A stretch of DNA of 5,548 nucleotides from the NCBI GenBank assembly GCA_029939615.1, contig JAOZSP010000042.1:1-5548 (forward strand). Reading direction: 5' to 3'. The DNA is from Candidatus Izemoplasma sp. GTDB lineage: Bacteria > Bacillota_I > Bacilli_A > Izemoplasmatales > Izemoplasmataceae. The position numbers were made by a program, and so were the translations under genes. Shown here one piece after another: positions 1 to 5,548 of this stretch. Position 1 is the first letter of the stretch. Every line of letters begins with the position of its first letter. The notes under the pieces were generated by a model. It was not told the origin of the DNA, ran no database searches, and was given only the letters and a program-made list of their open reading frames with translations.

Positions 1-590
1 ACAGTAACACCAATAACATCAGTTAATGCGAAGATATCTCCAGCAGTAAATGGATCTAATGAAGCCACAGGTTCATCAGCTAAAATGATATTTGGTTCTT
101 GAGCAACCGTTCTTGCAAGTGCAACACGTTGTTGTTGTCCTCCTGATAATTGATCTGCTCTGTCATAAGCTTTTTCTAATATTCCAACTTTATTTAACGC
201 TTCTAAAGCAATAAGTTTATCTTCCTTAGAGTATATTCCTAAAAAAGTTTTCCATAACGGCATATCTGCAACTCTTGAAGTTAAAACATTACGTATAACT
301 GTGGTTTTGTTTATTAGATTAAAAGATTGGAAAACCATACCGATTTTCCTTCTAAAAGTTCTTAAATCTTTCCCTATTAATTCATTAGTAAGAATATCAT
401 TTACTACTAAATCACCCTCAGTTACATCTACAATTTTATTTATGCACTTTAATAGTGTTGATTTTCCAGCACCTGATAAACCTATAATAGTAACAAATTC
501 TCCTTGTTCAATAATAGTAGTAACATTTTTCAATGCTACAACCCCATTACTTTCATATGTTTTCCCCACGTTTTTAAAACTTATTGACAT
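1..590 (-). CDS. phnC: PhnC-type phosphonate-family ABC transporter ATP-binding protein (3' end beyond window)
   Basis: This is the cytoplasmic ATPase subunit that would power a phosphonate-family importer; 196 N-terminal residues are visible. I read Walker A GLSGAGKST at 37-45, the Q-loop Gln at 88 (GMVFQSFNL), the signature LSGGQQQR at 148-155, Walker B IILADEP at 168-174 and the D-loop SLDP at 177-180. The H-loop lies beyond the edge. Stretches such as FRRKIGMVFQSFNLINKTTV, the PLWKTFLGIYSKEDK insertion and ADEPVASLDP are characteristic of PhnC rather than of other importer ATPases. The ATG at 590 follows an AGAGGTG ribosome site (602-596). The membrane and binding subunits (phnE, phnD) should lie to the left. 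Substrate is uncertain: PhnC-like ATPases also serve phosphite, and mycoplasma P29/P37/P69 homologues are linked to thiamine compounds. After the D-loop the sequence looks about four residues shorter than usual for the family. Confidence 0.9.
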   Translation of the reverse strand, partial: MSISFKNVGKTYESNGVVALKNVTTIIEQGEFVTIIGLSGAGKSTLLKCINKIVDVTEGDLVVNDILTNELIGKDLRTFRRKIGMVFQSFNLINKTTVIRNVLTSRVADMPLWKTFLGIYSKEDKLIALEALNKVGILEKAYDRADQLSGGQQQRVALARTVAQEPNIILADEPVASLDPFTAGDIFALTDVIGVT

Positions 591-612
591 GGTAACACCT
601 CTTTTCTTAATA

Positions 613-640
613 ATTATACACTAATCAAACTTATATTCAA
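613..640 (-). promoter_or_regulatory. Probable sigma-70/SigA promoter for the phnC-like gene
   Basis: Read on the minus strand, a perfect TATAAT (618-613) is preceded after 16 bp by TTGAAT (640-635), a 4/6 match to TTGACA. Transcription would start near 606, giving a leader of only about 16 nt that holds the AGAGGTG ribosome site (602-596) before the ATG at 590. The short leader leaves no room for a riboswitch. The site suggests that the transporter is transcribed independently of the lysine genes upstream. It was found by eye in AT-rich DNA, where chance matches are common. Confidence 0.6.
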
Positions 641-658
641 GGAATGATTTTTTCAATA

Positions 659-1951
659 CTACAAACTTATATCATTTTTGATTAAATCTTCAAGTTTTTC
701 TCTCTTTTGAATCACAAAAGGTTTATCATTTCGAATTAAGATTGTTGCTGGTTTAAGTATCTTATTGAAGTTGTTTGATAAAGAATTCTCATAGGCCCCA
801 GTACTAAATACAGCAAGAATATCTCCATATTCAAGTTTTGGTAATAGTACATCTTCGAACATTTTGTCTGTTGATTCACATGCTTTTCCAACTATGGTAT
901 ATGTTTCAGCACAATCTAAACTAGCTTTGTTAGCTACCATAACATCATATTTAGCTTGATATAAAGCTACTCTTAAATTGTCAGTCATTCCGCCGTCTAC
1001 TGCAGCATAATTTCTAATGTTTGATATTTTTTTTACTGCTCCTACTGTGTAAAGAGTAATTGCTGCTTCACCAACAATATATCTTCCTGGTTCTATTATT
1101 ATTTTAGGCAAAAGCAAATTATATTTCTCTATGTTTTTAGAAACTGTTTTATGAATTGCATCTAAAAAATACTCTATTGGTTTAACTTTATCACACTTTG
1201 TGTAGTAAATACCAAAGCCACCACCAACATCTAACTCCTTACAAACAAAATTGAATTTTGATTTTAGATAATCGATTAGTTCAAAAGTTATATTTATTGC
1301 ATCAACTACATTTTGGTTTAAATGAATTTGTGATCCAACATGAAAGTGAATACCTTTAATTTCAATATGGCTACTATCTATTCCAAAACGAAATACTTTG
1401 TCAATGTCACTTTGTTCCAGACTTATTCCAAATTTCGAGTCTGCTTGTCCAGTTGATATATTCTTGTGAGTATTAATTGTTGATAGCATCGGGGAAATCC
1501 GTATTAATACTTTCACTATTTTTCTTGATTTCTTTGCGATTCTTTCTATAGTGATCAGTTCATTGTAGTTATCAACTACAATTCGTCCAACATTATTATC
1601 AATTGCGTACGTTAGTTCTTCAATTGATTTATTGTTGCCATGCATCATTATTCTCTTAGGATTAAATCCTCCTTTTAAAGCAATGAACAATTCACCCATA
1701 CTAGCGACATCAATCCCTAAATTTGATTCATTTATAATTTTAGCCATTTCTAAATTTAAAAAAGCTTTAGAAGCATAGAAAACATCCACATTATTATACT
1801 TATTTATGAATTGTTGATTGATATTCTCAATTCTATTTTTAATAATTGATTCATTATAAACATAAAGAGGAGTTCTAAATTCACAAGCCAACTCTACTGT
1901 GTTTTGTCCACCAAAATAGAGAGTGTTTTTTAAAATATCTATTGTTCTCAT
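659..1951 (-). CDS. lysA: Diaminopimelate decarboxylase
   Basis: This PLP enzyme of fold type III decarboxylates meso-diaminopimelate to L-lysine, the last step of lysine synthesis, in the cytoplasm. The 430-residue length is normal for LysA. Visible motifs, in order: the PLP lysine K62 in YASKAF; the barrel motif TGQADSKFG (167-175); HVGSQ (204-208); the phosphate-binding glycine loop DVGGGFG (241-247); EPGR (287-290); DGGMTDNLR (319-327); the catalytic Cys358 in GKACESTD, contributed across the dimer interface; and Y387 in GAYENS. The CES motif separates LysA from ornithine and arginine decarboxylases of the same fold. The ATG at 1951 has a strong AAGGAGA site (1967-1961), nine bases upstream. 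It starts 17 nt after the amidohydrolase stop, so it is almost certainly co-transcribed with it. The stop is TAG. No convincing terminator follows. Confidence 0.96.
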   Translation of the reverse strand: MRTIDILKNTLYFGGQNTVELACEFRTPLYVYNESIIKNRIENINQQFINKYNNVDVFYASKAFLNLEMAKIINESNLGIDVASMGELFIALKGGFNPKRIMMHGNNKSIEELTYAIDNNVGRIVVDNYNELITIERIAKKSRKIVKVLIRISPMLSTINTHKNISTGQADSKFGISLEQSDIDKVFRFGIDSSHIEIKGIHFHVGSQIHLNQNVVDAINITFELIDYLKSKFNFVCKELDVGGGFGIYYTKCDKVKPIEYFLDAIHKTVSKNIEKYNLLLPKIIIEPGRYIVGEAAITLYTVGAVKKISNIRNYAAVDGGMTDNLRVALYQAKYDVMVANKASLDCAETYTIVGKACESTDKMFEDVLLPKLEYGDILAVFSTGAYENSLSNNFNKILKPATILIRNDKPFVIQKREKLEDLIKNDISL

Positions 1952-1968
1952 TAATTATCTTCTCCTTT

Positions 1969-3141
1969 TTATTCATCAAGTAAAAATAAAACATTATGAA
2001 TATGTAATTTGACTCCAATAGCCAAACATTTTTCATTAATATCAAAAATATCCGTATGAGTAGAAGCATGTTTTCCTAATTTTTCGCTTCCACACCCTAG
2101 ATGAAAGAATGCACCTTGTGCTTTTTCTTGATAAAAACCAAAATCTTCTCCTCCCATTGATGGAAATTCTTTATATTTTATTTTGTCTTTCCCTATTACT
2201 TTTGATGCGGTTTCTATAATTATATCTGTTAAATAGTCATCATTTACAAGAGCAGGATATCCTTCTCCAAAATCAACTTCAACAGAAGCATTATGACTCG
2301 ATGCAATAGCTGTAGAGACTTCTGTAATCCTTTTTTTTACATAATTTCTAACATCATTATCAGTTGTTCTTAATGTCCCTTTTAGTTCAACAAAATCACT
2401 TATCACGTTTGATTTTACCCCACCTTTTATAGTGCCAAATGTTAAAACAACTTGATTTAAAGGAGAAATATTACGGCTAATAATCGATTGTAAAGAAGAG
2501 ATAATATCTGCACTTACAACTATGGCATCTATTCCTGTATGTGGATATGCTGCATGAGATGCTCTTCCATATATTCTTAAACGCACTCCGCCTGTTGAAG
2601 CATTTAATTTCCCATGTTTTATTTCAATATATCCTGTTTCAAGATAAGGCATCACATGAAGACCTAATATATAATCTACATGTGGATTTTCCATGTAACC
2701 TTCATTAACAATTCTTTTTGCTCCTGCACTAACTTCTTCATCTGGTTGAAAGAATAATTTAATATATCCTTTTAATGATGATTCGATTTCCTTCAATACA
2801 ATAGCAGTTCCTAGTAACATTGCGGTATGAGCGTCATGCCCACAAGCATGCATTACACCTTCATTTTTTGATTTATAAATAACATCATTTTTTTCTGTAA
2901 TTGGTAATGCGTCAATATCAGCACGAATAGCAATACATTTTCCAAGTAAAGGATTTCCAATAACAGCTACTATTCCAGTTGTTGCGGCTTTTGTATATTT
3001 AATTTCATAGTTATCCAATATTTCCATTATCTTTTTTTGTGTATTAAATTCCTTTTTACTTAATTCTGGATACATATGGAAATGTCTTCTATATGATATT
3101 ATTTCTTTTTCAATTTTTTGAACTAATAATTCAATATTCAT
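1969..3141 (-). CDS. M20D metallo-amidohydrolase, probable N-acetyl-diaminopimelate deacetylase
   Basis: A 390-residue zinc-type amidohydrolase of peptidase family M20D (hippurate hydrolase / IAA-amino acid hydrolase / YkuR-DapL group). Visible features: RADIDALPI (73-81); metal site HACGHDAHTAM (98-108) with C100 and H102; QPDEE (132-136) with the catalytic and metal-binding acidic pair; LGLHV with H162; the dimerisation-domain motif GRASHAAYPHTGIDAI (192-207); SMGGEDFGFY (328-337); and the C-terminal metal His H362 in THTDIF. No signal peptide is seen, so it is cytoplasmic. Family members remove acyl groups from amino acids. Next to lysA, the likely reaction is N-acetyl-LL-DAP to LL-DAP plus acetate; that substrate is inferred from context and the sequence alone also allows a general N-acyl-amino acid hydrolase. 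I chose the ATG at 3141 over a GTG at 3150, because the GTG forms part of the ribosome site. The gene overlaps the racemase gene by 11 nt. Confidence 0.9.
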   Translation of the reverse strand: MNIELLVQKIEKEIISYRRHFHMYPELSKKEFNTQKKIMEILDNYEIKYTKAATTGIVAVIGNPLLGKCIAIRADIDALPITEKNDVIYKSKNEGVMHACGHDAHTAMLLGTAIVLKEIESSLKGYIKLFFQPDEEVSAGAKRIVNEGYMENPHVDYILGLHVMPYLETGYIEIKHGKLNASTGGVRLRIYGRASHAAYPHTGIDAIVVSADIISSLQSIISRNISPLNQVVLTFGTIKGGVKSNVISDFVELKGTLRTTDNDVRNYVKKRITEVSTAIASSHNASVEVDFGEGYPALVNDDYLTDIIIETASKVIGKDKIKYKEFPSMGGEDFGFYQEKAQGAFFHLGCGSEKLGKHASTHTDIFDINEKCLAIGVKLHIHNVLFLLDE

Positions 3142-4255
3142 TATTTTCACCTACTAGATTATCCTTTATTTTATATATTCTTTGTGATTTTGTATATACT
3201 CTTGGTACTCTACTAGAAATCATTGATATAAGTTCATTTTTATTAGTACCTAATATATTACTTAATTCTTCTAGTGGAATTCCTTTTTCACCAAAAACAA
3301 TTGCTTCTATGCCCTTGTTGATATCCATATTTGTTATATCCACTGTTAACTGATCCATTGTGGGTAACCCCACAATTCGGCATTTATTTTTATCAATTAC
3401 AACGTATCCTTTATCAAAAATGTTTCGTGGTATTCCGTCTGCGTACCCAATTCCTAAAGTAGCTATTTTTTTAACAAGGGGATATTTAGTATCAGAATAA
3501 CCGAATATTCCATCTTCAATTTTGATAATATTAGTTACTTTCGTTATTAGTGTTTGAACTAGCGAAACATCAATTTTACCGATTTCGTTCTTGGATATAA
3601 GTCCAAACATTAAAGCTCCTATTCGATAAAGGTTTTGGTGATATTTTGGATGCCTAGTTAAGGCAATACTGTCAGATATACTTTCATATCTATACCTAAC
3701 ACCATTATCTTTTAACTCTTTGCAAAAGGATTTAAATGTTTGATATTGTTTAAGATCTTGTTTCTCATCTACTAATCTTAGATGAGTATAGACGCCTTCA
3801 ATAATTATATTATCGAGTGAACTAATCTTTATAATTTCTTCTAAAAACTCACTTGATGGCGTTTTTCCTAAACGATGAAATCCAGTATCAACGTTTATAA
3901 AGATTTTTGCCTTCTTAATGTTATTAATTAATTTTGCTTGATGCAACTCAGTGATTGATACTATAAAATCATTTTCAATAGCGATTGTTAATAATTCATT
4001 GGTTAAATATCCAAATATTAAAATTTGTTTATTTGTTATATCTTTAATTTTCAATGCTTCATTTAAGGTCGCTACTGCGATTATCGGAATTTCATGATAC
4101 TGATTTAGTTCTTCAGCTATTACTGATATACCATGTCCGTAAGCATTAGCTTTCAAAACAAATAGATAATCTGCAGTACAGAATGATAATATCTGCTTTA
4201 CATTATTATGGAAAACATCTAAATCTATCTTTAAATATGTATCTCTATATAACAT
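3131..4255 (-). CDS. alr: Alanine racemase family PLP racemase with non-classical active-site residues
   Basis: A 374-residue fold-type III PLP amino acid racemase, normal length for Alr. It shows an N-terminal TIM barrel with the PLP lysine K35 in VLKANAYGHG, VDTGFHRLG (122-130) with Arg128, RIGALMFG (211-218) with Arg211 matching the Arg that contacts the PLP pyridine nitrogen, then the C-terminal beta domain with the expected catalytic Tyr253 (GYSDTKY), GIGYADGIPR (268-277), TMDQLTVDIT (299-308) and SSRVPRVY (347-354). Oddities relative to Geobacillus Alr: the carbamylated Lys129 position is Asn121, Tyr354 is Ser348, and the HxxNS motif reads SISDS (192-196). The fold and racemase class are secure, but alanine as sole substrate is not. 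The ATG at 4255 follows AGGAAGTG (4268-4261). It begins 34 nt after the glycosidase gene and overlaps the amidohydrolase start, so it belongs to the lysine gene cluster. The TGA stop supports the standard genetic code. Confidence 0.88.
   Translation of the reverse strand: MLYRDTYLKIDLDVFHNNVKQILSFCTADYLFVLKANAYGHGISVIAEELNQYHEIPIIAVATLNEALKIKDITNKQILIFGYLTNELLTIAIENDFIVSITELHQAKLINNIKKAKIFINVDTGFHRLGKTPSSEFLEEIIKISSLDNIIIEGVYTHLRLVDEKQDLKQYQTFKSFCKELKDNGVRYRYESISDSIALTRHPKYHQNLYRIGALMFGLISKNEIGKIDVSLVQTLITKVTNIIKIEDGIFGYSDTKYPLVKKIATLGIGYADGIPRNIFDKGYVVIDKNKCRIVGLPTMDQLTVDITNMDINKGIEAIVFGEKGIPLEELSNILGTNKNELISMISSRVPRVYTKSQRIYKIKDNLVGENNEY
3148..3152 (-). promoter_or_regulatory. Ribosome binding site deciding the amidohydrolase start
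   Basis: Minus-strand AGGTG (3152-3148) sits 6 nt before the ATG at 3141-3139. The in-frame GTG at 3150-3148 is contained in this Shine-Dalgarno and has no separate ribosome site at useful spacing, so the ATG is preferred. The site lies inside the last codons of the racemase gene, whose TGA stop is at 3133-3131, which favours translational coupling. Confidence 0.7.
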
Positions 4256-4289
4256 ATAATCACTTCCTAATTATTGAATATTAATTTAA

Positions 4290-5548
4290 TTAATCACTTG
4301 TTTCTGATTGTGTATATTGTGTAAATAGTTCTATAAATTTCTGCATATTTTCAGAGTAAACTGTATAAAGAATTACTTCTGTATATTCTGAATTTTTATA
4401 GTCAATTTGATTTCCAATTGCTTTTATCATAATATTATGAGTTCCCGGAGTTAAATCTAATGGGAATTGATTACTTGTTGATTCGTAATTAACCCCATCA
4501 ATATTAATCATATATGAAGCTGAATTCAATACATGATCAAAGTTTAAATTACCTTCTTCATCTATAAAAACATTACTAGGAGTGTTTAATACTTCACGTA
4601 AATCAGGAAATATTGCATCTTCAATAACAGGAATATGTTCTCCTCTAACAAAGAATAAACCATTTGCTATAGGACGAGGTGTTCCATCAGATGGAGTATT
4701 TAAATATATATATTCATTTGATTCATTTATCAAGGACATAGTAGTACTACCACCACCATCCAAATTATAAGCTTGAACTGCATCAAAATATAACATGATT
4801 TCCGCAAGTTCATAGGCTGTTACTCCTAAATATCCATTAACGTAATCTCTACCATCAACTGTAACAAAAAAGACTGTACCATCTTCTTTGATCCCAATCG
4901 CAGTACGGGGATGACGATAAGTTGGTCCTGCTCCTTCAGTATATGTTTCTGTAGCGATTCCATCTTTTACTAATTCTTCCCATGCACCTATTGCGAATCT
5001 AACTCCTTCAAAGTCACCACCAATATGCTGTTGAACTACAATATAATCAGTTTCAGTTATTAGTTCATTATTATTGAAATTTTTACCGACAATTACCATT
5101 CCTTGTAAGGGAGGAATTACTTCATCATTCGTTTGATAGTCTAAATCTCCTTTTCCAAAAAAGATTGTTCCCCAGTCATCAATTTTTATATTAGAAGCAT
5201 TAATTACTACTTTATTTAAATCTCCAGTAATTAAATCTTGTTTATTTTCAAAAAAGACTGTTATATTTTCTTCTGAAGAAGGAAGCATATTTATTCCTTC
5301 AACGGAAATACTTTGTTTTAAAGCTCCTTCACTATTAAAAACAAGAAGCTCGTATCCACTAAATTCAGGTCTACCAAAAACAGTTTCCCCGTTATCTTTA
5401 AACCCAATTACAGTTCTTTCATATCCTAGGCCTGGTGATAACACTTCAAAGTTACGAACATATGCTTCAACGGGATAACCTGTACCACTATAAAAATCAC
5501 CGTTAACCCCACCAATAACTTCATAATTCGGATAACTTTCATTAACAC
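4290..5548 (-). CDS. Phosphodiester glycosidase (NAGPA-like) domain protein with C-terminal FN3/Ig-like domain (5' end beyond window)
   Basis: The frame is open to the right edge, so the apparent GTG at 5444 is internal; 418 residues are visible (first full codon at 5546). A phosphodiester glycosidase domain (Pfam family of human NAGPA, the 'uncovering enzyme') is shown by GGVNGDFYSGTG (12-23), RHPRTAIGI (211-219), VDGRD (230-234), NLDGGGST (261-268) and NTPSDGTPRPIANGLFF (283-299). The family cleaves sugar phosphodiesters and sugar 1-phosphate linkages; bacterial members are usually exported and act on surface polymers or biofilm glycans. About residues 321-398 look like an FN3/Ig-like beta domain (NTPSNVFIDEEGNLNF..., ending in EVILYTV), common in Bacillota surface proteins. 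There is no C-terminal membrane helix or LPXTG motif; a signal peptide would lie off-window. Natural substrate is unknown. The stop is TAA at 4292-4290, 34 nt before the racemase gene. Confidence 0.88.
   Translation of the reverse strand, partial: VNESYPNYEVIGGVNGDFYSGTGYPVEAYVRNFEVLSPGLGYERTVIGFKDNGETVFGRPEFSGYELLVFNSEGALKQSISVEGINMLPSSEENITVFFENKQDLITGDLNKVVINASNIKIDDWGTIFFGKGDLDYQTNDEVIPPLQGMVIVGKNFNNNELITETDYIVVQQHIGGDFEGVRFAIGAWEELVKDGIATETYTEGAGPTYRHPRTAIGIKEDGTVFFVTVDGRDYVNGYLGVTAYELAEIMLYFDAVQAYNLDGGGSTTMSLINESNEYIYLNTPSDGTPRPIANGLFFVRGEHIPVIEDAIFPDLREVLNTPSNVFIDEEGNLNFDHVLNSASYMINIDGVNYESTSNQFPLDLTPGTHNIMIKAIGNQIDYKNSEYTEVILYTVYSENMQKFIELFTQYTQSETSD

Noticed and set aside
301..624. 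Plus-strand open frame of 107 codons
   Set aside because: It lies antisense over the PhnC motifs (Walker A and Q-loop regions) and resembles no family; a shadow of the real gene.
632..653. Possible terminator (ATTC-AAG-GAAT followed by a T-run on the plus strand)
   Set aside because: The stem is only 4 bp and AT-rich, and the T-run is oriented for plus-strand transcription, for which there is no gene.
1881..2069. Minus-strand open frame of 62 codons
   Set aside because: It is out of frame and spans the junction of the amidohydrolase and lysA, both of which have strong family motifs in the other frames.
3093..3353. Plus-strand open frame of 86 codons
   Set aside because: It is antisense to the C-terminus of the racemase and the start of the amidohydrolase; low-complexity hydrophobic composition typical of the antisense of AT-rich genes.
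4277..4295. AT-only inverted repeat (ATTAAT-TAA-ATTAAT) just after the glycosidase stop
   Set aside because: It has no G/C in the stem and no T-run after it in the direction of transcription; expected by chance in such AT-rich DNA.
4582..4770. Plus-strand open frame of 62 codons
   Set aside because: It is antisense to the conserved LDGGGS to PSDG region of the glycosidase; no independent support.
5444..5444. GTG at 5444 as the start of the glycosidase gene
   Set aside because: The frame stays open to the window edge and the upstream 34 residues include the conserved family segment GGVNGDFYSGTG, so the real start is outside the window.

Overview
All five genes in this window lie on the minus strand, so they read from high to low coordinates. 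The DNA is clearly AT-rich, with A/T-ending codons and good AGGAG-like ribosome sites. Trp is encoded by TGG, and TGA closes the racemase gene at a family-typical length, so the standard bacterial code (table 11) fits better than the mycoplasma code. This suggests a low-GC Bacillota or an early-branching mollicute relative (Erysipelotrichales, Haloplasma or Acholeplasma/Izemoplasma type). The window alone cannot fix the taxon.

Layout in transcription order: (1) 5548-4290, a phosphodiester glycosidase (NAGPA-like) domain protein with a C-terminal FN3/Ig-like domain, its 5' end cut by the window edge; (2) 4255-3131, a fold-type III PLP racemase of the alanine racemase family; (3) 3141-1969, an M20D amidohydrolase, best read as an N-acetyl-diaminopimelate deacetylase-type enzyme, overlapping the racemase gene by 11 nt; (4) 1951-659, diaminopimelate decarboxylase LysA; (5) 590 to the left edge, the ATPase of a phosphonate-type (PhnC) ABC importer, its 3' end cut off, with a probable promoter of its own in the 68-bp gap before it.

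The trio racemase - M20 amidohydrolase - lysA looks like the distal end of a lysine/DAP operon; related gene sets occur in staphylococcal dap operons and the acetylase-branch DAP pathway of Bacillus. Deacetylation would give LL-DAP, epimerisation meso-DAP, and LysA would make L-lysine. No dapF is present here, and the racemase sits exactly where an epimerase would be expected. It also departs from classical alanine racemases at several active-site positions: Asn121 for the carbamylated Lys, Ser348 for the substrate-gating Tyr, and a changed HxxNS motif. Its real substrate is therefore the most interesting open question here. The glycosidase upstream is separated by only 34 nt with no convincing terminator. 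No RNA genes, CRISPR arrays, insertion sequences or sizeable repeats were seen, and no gap between genes exceeds 70 bp.
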